Part shown: positions 1 through 11,341 of the stretch, one piece after another
Position numbering within the stretch: position 1 is the stretch's first letter
How the letters are laid out: each line of letters starts with the position of its first letter
Source: Armigeres subalbatus
Lineage: Eukaryota > Arthropoda > Insecta > Diptera > Culicidae
Length of the DNA: 64,000 nucleotides
Direction: 5' to 3'
NCBI RefSeq assembly: GCF_024139115.2
Contig: NC_085139.1
Location: 252,002,067 to 252,066,066, forward strand
Notes under the pieces: model-generated
What the model saw: the letters and a program-made list of their open reading frames with translations, nothing else
Databases searched by the model: none
Told to the model about the DNA's origin: nothing
Translations under genes and position numbers: made by a program

Positions 1-106
1 AGCCGAACCGTGAAGTCTAATAGCAAAATAACTCGTTTGGACAAAATAACTTGTGAACGCCGGCACAAAAAGAATTGCATCGTTTAAAACAATATGAGAC
101 CACTAA

Positions 107-235
107 GGTGCTCGCCAGAGTAGACGCAACGTGCGATGCGACTCACGTAAAAGAATAATAATCATTATCAACAGGCTGTCAAATTGCACTGTCGCGTCGC
201 GTCGCATCGCACGTTGCGTTTACTCTGGCTTCGCC
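107..235. repeat. Short foldback element (MITE-like)
   Basis: Terminal inverted repeats of about 28 bp are visible. The left arm at 114-142 (GCCAGAGTAGACGCAACGTG...) is matched by its reverse complement at 201-229 with about one mismatch. The arms are rich in GCGAC/GTCGC and enclose a ~58-bp AT-rich loop. There is no coding capacity. I infer a non-autonomous DNA transposon; the outer limits are approximate because I could not identify a target duplication. Confidence 0.6.
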
Positions 236-921
236 CTAATGCTTATCACATCACATGCAAATGATTAAAAAAAACTAAAATTTGTGAACTCACAAAATCT
301 TTTTGAAGCAAAATCGCGAATCGAAGAGTAATTCAAATGGCGTCTGTTTCTTTTCTATTTAGTTTCAATTGTTTGTTAACAGTTGTCTCCGGTAATTTTT
401 TAAGTATATTTGATGAAATGTTCGGTAAAGTTATATGTTTTACTGTCAGTACAGTATTTTATTACCGAACAGCCTATACACTAATGAATTGCCGAAAGAA
501 TCAGTAATTTCTTCACAGTGTACAGTAATATTTTTTTCCATTTGCTGAGTCATCGGTAAAAATATCAATTTTGACAGTAGCTTTACAATTATCGTAGTAA
601 AATCATGATTTACCGAACTAAAACTGTAAAAATAATTACCGAACAGCGAAGTCCTTGCTTAGTGTGTATATATTTGTGAATTTAAAACATAGTACTATAT
701 GCGAAATGATGGTTTATTTTAAAAATAACACCATATTTATTATAATGTTTGATACTGCCTTTCTTCTTTTTCATCACCTCTTTTAAGGATTCAAGAATAA
801 TATCGTTGAATGTAATTTCATTTCAAAATATACTGATATTCAAGAAAAGATATCGTCCATTCAGGTCAAAGCTGAGAGCTGCAGTTTTCTCGGACGTAAA
901 TTTTGTGAGAAAATTCCATTG
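236..921. other. AT-rich unassigned sequence with repeated TTACCGAAC/GTTCGGTAA motifs
   Basis: No gene was recognised. The 9-mer TTACCGAAC and its reverse complement recur several times between 418 and 650, including an inverted pair at about 419-475 that could be the ends of a tiny foldback element. The remainder is AT-rich with short open frames that look like chance. Confidence 0.4.
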
Positions 922-1071
922 TATATCTAGACCAACATTTGAAAAGGGCGTAACAGCCAAAATTTATTCCTTCTGATTCTTCGTCTACATATATAGCTAT
1001 ATATGTAGAAGAAGAATCAAAAGGAATAAATTTTGGCTGTTACGCCCTTTTCAAATGTTGGTCTAGATATA
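922..1071. repeat. Near-perfect 150-bp palindrome (snap-back MITE)
   Basis: Positions 922-1071 form an inverted repeat with ~75-bp arms, no loop, and the axis between 996 and 997 in an AGCT/ATATAT centre. I see about two mismatches between arms. The ends read TATATCTAGACC and GGTCTAGATATA. Transcribed, it would be a long hairpin. It resembles foldback MITEs common in mosquito genomes, but the family is not identified. Confidence 0.85.
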
Positions 1072-1389
1072 TTGAAACTTATATTAAATCCATAATTTGA
1101 TTATATGTATAAAAAAGAACCATAACGGCATTCGATTGAAGCGATTTGGATAGGAAGAGTGGAATCGCCAACTTCCTATTGTTAACATTTCGTGGATAAA
1201 GGGCGGGCTCTTCTCCCCATCTATTGGGTCAATCTGGGAAACGAGGGCTAGATTATAATATTGCATGTACAAACTTTCTTCTGGAAGGAGATTCTCTATT
1301 CATCCCGTGGATTCGCATTGTGGGGGATGTAATGCCAATAAGTACACAGTGGGGGATGTAATGCCAATAAGGAATTAATACTGAATACC
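1072..1389. other. Unassigned, with a duplicated SINE-tail-like motif
   Basis: No gene was seen. The stretch GGGGGATGTAATGCCAATAAG occurs at 1320-1342 and again at 1349-1371 (29-bp spacing). This matches the 3' end of the Feilai-type SINE annotated at 49,443-49,730, which reads GGGGATGTAATGCCAAG. It is probably a small tandem relic of a SINE tail. Confidence 0.5.
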
Positions 1390-3007
1390 CCAATTAATTA
1401 AATCTGAAAATCATCAGGAATTCACCCTGAATTCTCCCAGGAATTCACTTGGAATTTCTCCAGAAATTCTTTCGAACTCTCCCAGCAATTGATTCTGAAT
1501 TCCTCGAGGAATTGATTCTGAAGTCTACCTTGAACTTTCCCCATGGGCGTAGCCAGGATTTCGATTAGGGGGGGGGGGGGCAAATTTTTTAGCTCTTCTG
1601 AATCGAAGTTTTATAGTAGTTTTATAAAAACACATGAATATTAGTGCTTGGTACTTTTTCCTTCTAAGCTCCAAACACTTTGAAACCAAATCCACAACCA
1701 ACAGTAAAGGCTGAATCACAAGAGCACGTTGGGCGCCAGCGTTGAAGTCAGCGTTTTGTACTAAAACGTAATGCCAATAAACGTGACGCATTCACGCCGG
1801 GATTCTTCAGGAATGCCTTCAGCAATTTCTTTGGCAATGTCTTCAGGAATTCCACCATCAATTTCGCCGGGAATTGACTAAAAATTCTACCATTGTTTAC
1901 TCCCAGAAATCCTTCACGAATTCCTTTATAAGTTCTGCAGGGAATCCTTCAGATAATTCTTTCGTGCTGTTTCTCATAAAAAAATCTGAAAAATTGTACC
2001 TTGGAATTCCTAAGAATATTCCGTGGAAATTCCGCAGAATTGCCAATAAACATTCCTGAGAATTTCGCGAAAAATCTTCGAACTTCCTGTGTAAATTCCA
2101 TATTTTTTTCCGTGAAAGTTTCGAATAATTTCTTGTGAAAATTTCAAAGAATTTCTCCAGGAATTCCACCGAAAATTTATACAGAAATTATACCGAAAAT
2201 AAAATCAACAATGGAATTTTTGAAGGAATTAATTCCTAAAGAAATCCTGAAAGAATTCCGGTGGAAACTTCAAGATTTCCACTGGACATCCTCCAGAAGT
2301 TTATTCGAAAATTCCTCCGGGAGTTCCTCCGGGAATTCTTCCAGGAGTTCAACCAGCAGATACTCCAAGAATTCCTCCAGGATTACCTCCGAGAATTATT
2401 CCGGTAGTTCTATCGGCAGTTCCTATGGGGGCTCTCTGATAAATCTGCCGGGAATTTCTCCAGAATTTCCTCCGGGAATTATACAGAAATTCCTCCAGAA
2501 GCTCCTCAAGGAATTCTCCGGGAGGCCCTCTGATAATAATGATGGTCCTGCTACATACCCCTACAAAGGTTTCGGCTAAACGAGATTTGTCTATAAGATG
2601 AATTCTCCAAGATTTTTTTCAAGAAGTCTTCTGGTAGATTCACTGGCAGTTCCTCCGGGGGTTCATTTAAAAATTCTCCCGGGAGTTTCTTCAGAAATTC
2701 CGCCGGGTGTTCCACCAGTAGCTCTTCCAGGAGATCATTCAGGCTTTTTTTTCATGAAATCATTTAGGCTTTCTTAAGAAAATTAGCTGGAAATTTCTCC
2801 CGAAGTTCTTCCGATAATTGTTCTGGGAGTTCCTCCGGGAAGTCCTCTAGGAATTTTTCTAGCAGTTTCTCCTGAAATTCCTCTGGGAGTTCTTACGGGA
2901 GCTCCTCCGGCAGTTCCTACGTGAATTCCTCCGGGAGATTCACCAGCAGTTTTTATGAGCATTTCTCCGGGAGTTCCACCAGCAGTTCCTCCGGGTGTTC
3001 CTTTGAA
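1390..3007 (-). repeat. Degenerate ~15-bp array, GGAATTCCTCCGGGA orientation
   Basis: Tandem units of about 15 bp vary around GAATTCCTCCGGGAGTTCC, with very frequent EcoRI-type GAATTC. Units are diverged and interrupted at 1,540-1,797. Because 15 is a multiple of 3, the array yields long open frames with a five-residue period on either strand. These were not called as genes because divergence hits all codon positions and stops are frequent. The minus strand reads GGAGGAATTCC. This block is the left arm of an inverted pair with 3,008-5,440. Confidence 0.75.
1540..1797. repeat. Transposon fragment with G13 tract interrupting the array
   Basis: A non-array segment begins with GGGCGTAGCCAGGATTTCGA followed by a 13-base G run at 1,568-1,580. 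It ends with GTAATGCCAATAA (1,768-1,780), again like a SINE tail. The GCGTAGCCAGGA...G-run arrangement resembles the end of a DNA transposon family seen widely in insects. That identification is from memory and tentative. Confidence 0.4.
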
Positions 3008-5440
3008 AAGGAACTCCCGGAGTAATTTCCGGAGGAACTCCCAGAGGAATTTCTGTAGGAATTCCCGGAGAAATTATCAGAGGAACTCTCGTAAGAACTT
3101 CTGGATGAACTTCCGTAAGAATTCCAGGAGAAACTCCTGGAAGAATTCTTAAATGACCTCCCGGAGGAGCTCCCAGAGAAATTTTTCGAGGAACTTCTGA
3201 AGGAATTTGTAGATAAATTCCCAAAGAAAGCCTAAATGAATTCCTGAAAGAAAGTCTGAATGAATTTCCGGAGGAACTACTAGTGGAACTCCCGGAGAAA
3301 TTTGAGGAACAGCCGATGGAATACCCGGAGTTGAATTTCTAGAGGAACTTCCAAAATCCCATTTCCCTTGAAATTCCTGCCAACTATCCTCAAAGAATCC
3401 CCTGTGAAGTTCCTGGATGGATTACTAGAGGAACTTTTGGAAAAACTCCTGGGGGAGCTCCCGGAGGAACTCCCACAAGCACTTCCAGAGGAATTCTCAC
3501 AAGGTAGTACTGAAATAATTATTGGAGAAGTTCATGAAGGAATTTGTGGAGAAATATCTGAAGGAATTCCCGAAAAAATACCAGGAGGAATTAATGCAGA
3601 TGAAATCCTGAAAGTATTCCCAGATGAATTGCTGTTCTTTGGAAATTCCTGGAAGAATTCTTGGAAGATATCCTGGAGGAACTCCCAAATTAATCTCCGA
3701 ATGAATTCTAGTACAATTTCACGGAAAAAATCCCGGAGAAATTCCTGAAGGAAGGGAAGAATATCCGGGGAAATACTTGGACGAGCTGCTGGAGAAATTC
3801 CTAAAGAAATTTCTAGAGGAATTCTTGAAGGATATTCTGAAATAATTGTGGAAAGAATATCAGAATGTAATTCTAGAGGATTTCGCTATTGAATTTATAG
3901 AGGTTTTCCCGGAAAAATTCCTGGAAGTTATCCCGGAGGAATTTAAGGAAGAGCTCCTGGAGGAATGCCCGAAGCAGTTTCTAGAAGAATTTCCGAAGAA
4001 ATTTTTTATAGATTAGCAGATGAAATCATGGAGCAAAATCGGAGGATTTCCGTCATAAATTGCTGAAGAAACTTCTAGTGGAATTTTGGGAGGAAATTGC
4101 GTATGTATTCTTGGAGGAACTCTAGAATGCATTCCTGAAGGGAATGCCGGAGATTTTCCTGGAAGAATAGCCGAAGAAATTTCTAGAAATAAAACTTGAA
4201 GGGAAGAAAAGCAATCTTCAAGAAACTTCCACATGAATTTCTTAAAAAAATTAGTTGGGGGTTTCTAGATAAGGAGAAATTACAATTACAGGAGAAGGAT
4301 TTTTAAACGATTTTCAGAGGAATTTGTGGATAACTTTCCGGAGGAATTTATAAGTTCCCAGGGGAGCTTCTAGAAGGATATCTAGGAGAATTCTTGAGTC
4401 CGAAATGTTTCGAGTTGTTTTGAACTTTCATATAGTATGGATCCTGGATACCCTTATAAGTTTTTTTTGAATTTCAAAAACCTATTTCTGAATATGATTG
4501 GATTGTAAAGTGCACATGTTTAAGCGAATTCATTTCAGTACCCGTTCAATCATTCCACCATTCATTCTGATTTACCCCAGAAGTTCATTCTGAATTTCAC
4601 CACGAATTCATTCTGAATTTCCTCAGGAATTCATTATGAATTCTCCCAAGAATGAATTCATAAATTTTGAATGAATTCCTGGGGGAATTTAGAATGAATA
4701 TATGCAACAAATAAATAAATATAATTTAGTAACTGCCATTCGTTTCGAGTGAATATTTTATCAAATTTATAACAGATATGGATGGACTGAAGCAACTACA
4801 GGAAAAACTCCTGGAGGAAATCAAAAAGGGTTTGCTTGCGGAACTTCAGGATGGATTCCTGGGAGAGCTTCAGGAGACATTCCAAAAGGGTCTTGAGGAA
4901 AAATATCTGATGGAAACAAAGAAGGAATCACTGGAGGAAATCTCAAAAATCTCTAGGTGAAGAAATTCGTGGAGGAATTTCATCAGACATTTGTGGAAGA
5001 ACTCCAGGCGGAATTGCTGTGAGCTCCTCAGGGGGAAATCCTTGGTTAACTCCATGAGAATCTTTCGGAAGAACTGCTGGAGGTACTCTAGAGGAACTCC
5101 CGGAGAAAATCCTGTAGTATTTAATAAAAAGTATTCATAGGAAGGACTCCAGAATAGTTTTTAGAGGAACTTTGGCGGATCTACAGGAGGCCTTTCTGGC
5201 GGAACTTCAGGACAGATACTCAGATATTCTTGAATGAATTTCCGGAGAAACTGGTTGGTTGAAATCATGAAAAAACTGCAGGAGTAATTCCTGTGGGGTT
5301 CTCCTGTGAATGGATTCATGGAGGAACTCCACGATAGGTTTCAGGAAGGCTCAAGGCTGAATTCCTAAACGAGCTTCATTAAAATTTTCTGGAAGAACTC
5401 TAGAAGATAAACTACGAAGATTCCTAAATTCCAAAATTCC
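3008..5440 (+). repeat. Degenerate ~15-bp array, GGAGGAACTCCCGGA orientation
   Basis: This is the same family as 1,390-3,007 but on the opposite strand: GGAGGAACTCC, GAGGAATTCCTGGA and related units. The strand switch is abrupt at about 3,007, inside GTTCCTTTGAAAAGGAAC, which is itself a short hairpin. Short open frames such as 3,368-3,748 (peptide rich in LEELPEE-type repeats) come from the 15-bp period. The array becomes thin between 4,420 and 4,770, then resumes to about 5,420. Confidence 0.75.
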
Positions 5441-5825
5441 TTAATTCAGTAACTCACACATTCCTAATAGCATAAATTCATAAATTCCCAGAATTTCTAT
5501 ATCCATCCATTCCCAAATTCCTATGTTCCTGAAATCCCAAATTCCTTAGCGTCCAAATTCAAATAAATTCCAATGAATATCTGAATTCCTAATGCAACAA
5601 AATTTCTAAATTTCTAAAATCGTTTATTCCCAAGTTCCTAAATTCTCCAATTCCTGAATTCAGGTTCGCACGCTATTCCTATGTTCCTATGTTTCTAAAT
5701 TCCTGAATTCCTAAATTCATAAATTCCTAAATTCCTTCCTTAGTTTCTGAATAAATTCCCAAATTCTGAAATTCCTGAATTTCTGAATTTTTATATGCCT
5801 AAATTCCTAATTTAAAACAGATTTT
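5441..5825. repeat. Simple array of AAATTCCTAAATTCC-type units
   Basis: Short AT-rich units (TTCCTAAATTCC, CTGAATTCC) repeat irregularly. It looks like an AT-shifted extension of the 15-bp GAATTC array on its left. No gene. Confidence 0.6.
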
Positions 5826-7639
5826 GCGATCGTGATTATGATTGATTTGTTTATTGACTATGGCCAGGGTTGAAATATGTCAAAGTCAATGCAGTGTCAC
5901 AGGTAGTCACTAACGAAGTCCTGATTTCTACAGATTTTAACTAGAAAGAATTATGACAATTGGACTGAAAACATCTTAGATAGTATTTCGGGGCAAAATT
6001 GCCGTTCCACACTTCCTGCAGGGATACCAACAAAAAAAACAAAACCTCCATAATGAAATGTCACAAGACTTTCATCTAAATCTAAATGCTTGTTAAAAAT
6101 CTCTGCTCGTGTTTTGTTCGCTACTCTTGCGCTTCCTGCAGGTTTAATCCACTTCATTACTGTTTTGTCTGACTGCGGAAAGAAAACATTCCGAATATCT
6201 TCGTACTTTGCTTATTGAATAACTTCTTAGATTCTACATATTTAACTCAATTCAATTGGTAGCTCGCCTGTAGATTTTCTTAACGAGCATACTTTCCACA
6301 GATCAAATCACACCCGTGACGCCATAAATTTCAATTGTTCTCAATAAACTAATCTTTTTTCGGATGGACCGCTCGTTCGGCCATAGATCTTCCAGTGCAT
6401 AATAGTTGCACGCTCTATCTCCCTCCCGGCTCGCTTTCTCCATCGGGGTCAATCGTCATAAATCACCCTCACGGACCGATGATGGTCACTTTCGGTAAAA
6501 TTTATGCGAAATAAACAAGATTCCCTCTCGCATTGAACCACCTCCTCCAGGCTGCTGGCATCAGGCGTCGGTAATTGCCAAATTCTGTTCCATTTCGATA
6601 GTTAGTGCCGTTGATTGAGGATAGCCACCATCGTCATCAACTGCGCTTCGGACTCGATCGGAAATTCCGACGATAATTTAAATGCCCAGAATGAAGAAAT
6701 CCAACTGCGCCAAATTCCATTGACCGTGGTAATGATGTCTTTTGGAGGTGCGCTGATGGTTCGCGGACAGAACCAAGGAAGCGTAACTAATTGCTCCATG
6801 GTACGGCGGCGGTCTCTTCCAATCGCCATATTCGCAACAGACAACGACGACGACGACAACCGGCAGATTGCAATCGTGAAGATTTCGCTGGATCAGCAAG
6901 TTACGCAACGTTACGGCTGGGCTGGTGTGGATGGGTTTGGTCGCATGCACTTCTGAGTCTTCAGATCGTCAGGAAGTTCGCAGCGGCAACAATTAAGGTT
7001 CCAACTTTTAATGGCATTCGCAAATCGTTGGGTGGATGCCTTGACGCGTATCGCGCGCTCAGACAAGTGGACGTCATACGTCCTCTTGATTTCACGCTGT
7101 AAGGTCGAAAGAAAATTTTGCACAACTTAGCGATTTTATATCTAACGGAGCACATCGCATGACTCATTTACCTGGAGATGATCTTCAAATGAAACGCAGC
7201 ATTCTTGGTTGTGTTTACCATGGAGAACCTACGCGTCCGTTTTGCCTACTGGCTGCCGGAATACCAAAATGTGTTCAGCAATAAAATGTTTAAATTTAAC
7301 ACACGCGCCGGGTCGATGCTTCTACTGCGATTCGGTCGTGCGTTTGCTCAATTGGAATGAACAACGCAATATCTTGCAGCAGTGTACATCAGGAGCGGAT
7401 GCATACAGTTGAGCGCAGTTGTTGCAATGCAACAATGTTCGATAGACGTGATGTCTCTTTGAACGCATTGCTGATATGGGAGAAACGTTCCAGTACTGAA
7501 ATAGAAAAAAAATACTTTCAATCAATTCAATGATCACATGATCGTATCCAATATTTTTGCATAGGTATGAGTTAGCAGAATCTACGGATTGCCCGGAGGA
7601 CATAGTTGAGGAAGAATCGGAGGGACATGTTATTTTTGG
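5826..7639. other. Unassigned, apparently low-copy sequence
   Basis: No recognisable gene. Between 6,300 and 7,150 the sequence is more GC-balanced than its surroundings, with a short GACGAC run near 6,845. Overlapping open frames of 60-114 codons occur on both strands at 6,602-7,167 and 7,322-7,666. None shows a recognisable domain, and they overlap each other in opposite directions, so I do not call them coding. It could be conserved non-coding DNA of an intron or upstream region. Confidence 0.35.
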
Positions 7640-8195
7640 GCTTTGGGCACTTTGGCCGAACACCATTTGATCGAAAGGGTCATTTCACCAAATAGTTTAA
7701 ATTTGCTTTCTTATTAAATGTGTTATGTGAGCAATGACAAGTGTCAAGAGCGAAGTAAGAAATGAGAAGTGAGAAAGAGATGTAAGTAGTGAAAAGTACG
7801 AAGTAAGATATTTGTAACGAAATGCGAGAAGTAATAAGTGATAAGTTAGTAGTGGGAAGCGTGAAGTAAGATGTGAGGGGTGAGAAGTAAGAGAGGGTAG
7901 CGAGAAATAAGATGCGAAAGCTGAGTAGTGAGAAATGATAATAAGGAAATGAAAAGTGAAGTAGAAGAAAGAAACTGGAATTTCGAATGAAGAAAAAACT
8001 AGAAGAAAGATCGAAGTAGGTGAAGGGAAAAAGTAATAAGGAAGAATGGAGAAGGAAGAACGATTAATGAAGAAGCAAGGACTTCCTACTTCTCACTTAT
8101 CACTGCTCACATCTCACTTCACACTTTAGCCTTCTAACTTTCCACTTCTTACATCTCAATGTTTTGTCTTACTTTTCAATTGTTACTTCTGAATT
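7640..8195. repeat. GGCCGAA fragment plus AAGTGAGA/TCTCACTT low-complexity foldback
   Basis: TTTGGCCGAACACCATTTGATCG (7,650-7,675) is followed by purine-rich GAAGTGAGAAGTGAGA-like repeats to about 8,070. Complementary TTCTCACTTATCACTGCTCACATCTCACTT follows at about 8,090-8,190. The purine and pyrimidine halves form an imperfect foldback. The same combination recurs at 45,765-46,047. Confidence 0.6.
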
Positions 8196-9330
8196 CTGAC
8201 TTTGCTTGTAGGATGTGAGAAGTGTGAAACAATAAGTCGAGTCGAGTCAAGTACGAGACATTGAAGACGGCCGCCTTACTCTTGAGTTCAGAATATGTAC
8301 CTTGTTACCAGCGGTAACATGTAATTATCATACTTAAGGAGGAAAGACCAATCGCGTGCCTGTGAAGAATGAGTACCCAAGCCAGAACAGAGACAAACAA
8401 AACCAGGGCGATTGATAGAGAGTCTGTCGTGTGGTTTGATGATGGAAAGTAGTGCTTGGTGATTCAAGAGTGATTTTCGGCGTACCTTTCCACCAGCGAA
8501 GCTAACAACCGTGTCATTTGATTGCCACGTCATCGCAGCTATCTGATTGTGAATTTCTACACCAGTGAGTAAACCGGAGCGTTACTCCGGTTACATTTTC
8601 CCTGTTCGGCCACATTAACGCTCCTGTCGGCAGTCGGCCGCCATTGCTGGTACGACCGCATCACCATTCGAACACACGTCGTCTAGATCCTCGCCCTGTC
8701 TCCCACCGGCGGTTCAGGAATCGTGGCCGATAGACCACCGTCAAGCCACTTCCGGCTACACCACCGCTAAGGACACGTCATCTTCATTCGATTCCCGCCA
8801 AGGCACTCGTCGGCTGCATCATCGTCCGACGACCAATCGGCCATAGTGTCGACCGAGAACCGGTTGTCGGCCACACCGTTCCGTCACTTGGTGGCCGCTT
8901 TACTGCATCACTGTCTGGCAAAGCATCGGCCACATCATCGTCCGACTTTATCGCTCGACGGCCACCTCGATCACCTGTGGGTAGAGATGGCATTTCACCA
9001 CAGTGTTTGCACTGTAGCGCATGAGAAACGCAAAAAATTGAGCCTACAAACAATACTCACCACACTTTATGCGACCCACTCTTTCTTTCGCTGGTGAGTT
9101 TACCGAACGCCGGTGAGTGTAGGTGCCTGCACCACAAAACAGATAGGCATGATAGAACAAACTGCAATTTTCAAAGTGCTCTTTGCGTATCAACAATCGA
9201 CGAATGGCACTCCCGTATATCCAAGGTGAAAGAAAGAGACATCGAAGCATGCGATGCTGCTCTGTCTTATGCACGATGTTCAGTAAAGTTTGACTTCCAC
9301 CGCTAGGTTCGCTAGCGTTTCAAAATCATT
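8196..9330. other. Unassigned; GC-rich block with repeated CGGCCAC/CCGAC motifs
   Basis: No gene was recognised. A small hairpin ACCGGAGCGTTACTCCGGT lies at about 8,573. From 8,600 to 8,990 the motifs GGCCAC, CATCATCGTCCGAC and CACCG recur irregularly, suggesting an old GC-rich tandem repeat. Open frames of 70-90 codons on both strands overlap and show no domain. Confidence 0.35.
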
Positions 9331-9774
9331 GAAGGACCACATTCCATGGCGAAGATGCCTATATGTTATGTGCCTGCACGCTACAGTGCATGTGTACCAA
9401 ACTTGTGCTTAGAAAAATGCTCGCACGCGCTCGGCTGCGTATTCACTGCCGTGTACACGCCAGTGTGCGCTCTTTCAGGATCGCAGCAGTAAATTGGTGC
9501 GATGTGGTAGAGATCGATGACTTATTTTAACCGTTAAGACGATCCTGAAACGCTCATGCAGGCTCGCTCGTGCTGTGTACCATGAGCGATGATTTTTTCA
9601 TAAATGTTGTACAAAATACAACATCACGCGTGCTCGCGTGTTAATTTCATTATAATGAATATTTAAGCTTTACTCCATAGATGGTCAGACGCTGGATGAA
9701 TAGAAGAATAATGTTAACATGGATACATTCAGTCAAACTATCGTTTTCATCAAATAAATGTTGCTGTTACTTAT
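9331..9774. other. Unassigned sequence
   Basis: No gene. A segment rich in CGTGTACACG/GTGCGC-type motifs at about 9,380-9,480 resembles one at 16,150-16,240 (CGGCTGCGTATT is shared), so both may be fragments of one repeat. Confidence 0.3.
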
Positions 9775-10112
9775 CTTATTCTTCTTCAATGGTTATACAT
9801 TTCAATCAGAACTTGGTATGCTTTTCAACTTAGTGTTTTATTAGCATTTCCACAGTTATTAATTAAATGCTTTTATTTGCCCGCCAACTGCATGAATATT
9901 GTGTGGCAAGTACAATGGAAACACTGTGCCCAAGGAGCCGAGAATGTTTCACGCTATCCAGTGACAAGGCCTAAGGGCTGCAAGTTTCTTTAATAAAGAC
10001 ATATTGTTATCATGTCTTCTGAAAACATCCTAGGCGGGACCGAGAATCGGCCTTGTCATTTCAAGATTGGCAATCCTACGCCTTTTCTCGCAAAGCTAAC
10101 TGGATACCCCAA
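9775..10112 (-). mobile_element. Diverged tRNA-derived SINE (Feilai-related), interrupted
   Basis: Read on the minus strand, it carries a tRNA-like head (GGCGTAGGATTGCCAATC, then a box-B-like GGCCGATTCTCGGTCC) and a body with AATTAATAACTGTGGAAATGC. It ends at CTTCTTC-type repeats (GAAGAAG on the minus strand) near 9,780. The body order matches the well-formed SINE at 49,443-49,730. About 60 bp at 9,955-10,016 is foreign and contains the AATAAAGAC tail motif described separately. Confidence 0.6.
9955..10016 (+). mobile_element. Insertion carrying GGGCTG...TTTCTTTAATAAAGAC retroposon tail
   Basis: This interrupts the SINE body. It contains AAGGCCTAAGGGCTGCAAG then TTTCTTTAATAAAGAC, which aligns with the tail insertions at 51,982-52,036 and 61,596-61,651. 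No clear target duplication was found, so the ends are approximate. Confidence 0.4.
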
Positions 10113-10200
10113 AAAATGAAATGTAGATATTATTCAATTCATCAGAGATTACACTAAGAACACTCTCCATCATCATGCGGATACAGTGGACAACGTTAAC

Positions 10201-10361
10201 TTTACTATTGGTTATCCTCTTATGGCATGTTCAATGCATACACTAGGCCCAGGGAGTCGCGAATGTTTCCCACCCGAAAACATCCTAGACCGGACCGAGA
10301 ATCGAGCTCATTATCGCCGCATTGGCAATCCTATACCTTTGCTTGCGGCTAACTGGAGACC
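10201..10361 (-). mobile_element. Partial Feilai-related SINE
   Basis: It covers the tRNA-like head and the first part of the body. The minus strand reads GGTCTCCAGTTAGCC, CGATTCTCGGTCCGGTCTAG, GATGTTTTCGGG and CTCCCTGGGC. The 3' half is missing. An open frame of 86 codons across it (10,186-10,446, plus strand) is fortuitous. Confidence 0.55.
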
Positions 10362-10669
10362 CCTCACTCCATTCCTATTGACAAGAAATGAAGCACTCTT
10401 TTTATGCAGATACATATTTCTTATATTCGAGGCTACTTTAGATTAAAGTTTCGCTAAGTATATTCCTGGTTTTCGCCATCTCCCAAAGGCACACCTCTTT
10501 TATTCAGTATCGGATTCAATAAAATTTCTCGGGTTACTGCAATTCCTACAACTTTTTAATACCACCTAATTTTTCTTCGAATTGTGTATTGTTTCGTGCG
10601 GTCAACAAAAAGTATTATTAAATTCAAAGTGTTCGTAATTTTTATTACCTGAGATATTATCTGAACCCT

Positions 10670-10962
10670 TCATCTTCTTCTTCTTCTTCTTCTTCTTCTT
10701 CTTCAATGGCTCTACATTCCAACTGGAACTTGGCCTACTTTTCAAATTAGTATTTTATTAGCATTTCCTCAGTTATTAATTGAAAGCTTTCTATGCCCGC
10801 CATTGCATGAGTATGTATCTTGTGTGGTAAGTATAAGGATACACTATGCCCAGGGTGTCCAGTCTGAAAACATCGTAGACCGGACCGAGAATCTAACTCG
10901 CCATCTCCGGATTGCCAATCCTACGCCTTTGCTCGCAATGCTACTGGAGACCCTGATCCCTA
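10670..10962 (-). mobile_element. Diverged Feilai-related SINE with (CTT)n tail
   Basis: The full body is recognisable. A (CTT)n run at about 10,672-10,702 is the 3' tail on the minus strand, followed by CATTCCAACTGGAACTTGG, AGTTATTAATTGAAAGC and CCCAGGGTGTCC. The tRNA-like head with ATTGCCAATCCTACGCC lies at 10,910-10,962. It is more diverged than the copies at 11,342 and 49,443. Confidence 0.65.
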
Positions 10963-11330
10963 GAAAATTAGTAAGCTCTGGCCTATCATGAAGTATAGTA
11001 TTTATGGCGAATTATAACTTATCTAGCCTAGACTGAGCAATTGTTTTGCTTTTTCGTATAACAAGAAGTAGCGAAAAGAAAATATTATCTTCTTCTTATT
11101 GGCATTAGAGCCGTGCACTTATTACATAAGCACTTAAAGGGGAGGGGGATCTGTCATTTTCTTACGCTCCATATAAACGAAAAATCATTTAAGTGGGAAA
11201 AATCTTATATGAAGGAAGGAGGGGTTCGAAAAACCCAGAAAAAAGCAATGGGTAATGTTTTCAACATAACCGCGAGTAGACGTAGGACTTGTATAAACGT
11301 AACGTATTTACATTTAACTTCTGGATCTAT
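10963..11330. other. Unassigned sequence
   Basis: No gene. A 95-codon open frame at 11,113-11,400 runs into the neighbouring SINE and has no recognisable domain. Confidence 0.3.
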
Positions 11331-11341
11331 GGTGTTTGATT

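Noticed and set aside
6602..7167. Possible exon among clustered open frames of 70-113 codons
   Set aside because: Frames on both strands overlap completely, with low-complexity stretches from GAC repeats, and no protein family was recognised.
8784..9306. Possible small genes in the GC-rich CGGCCAC region
   Set aside because: Several opposite-strand frames overlap a degenerate GC-rich repeat, and no domain is visible.
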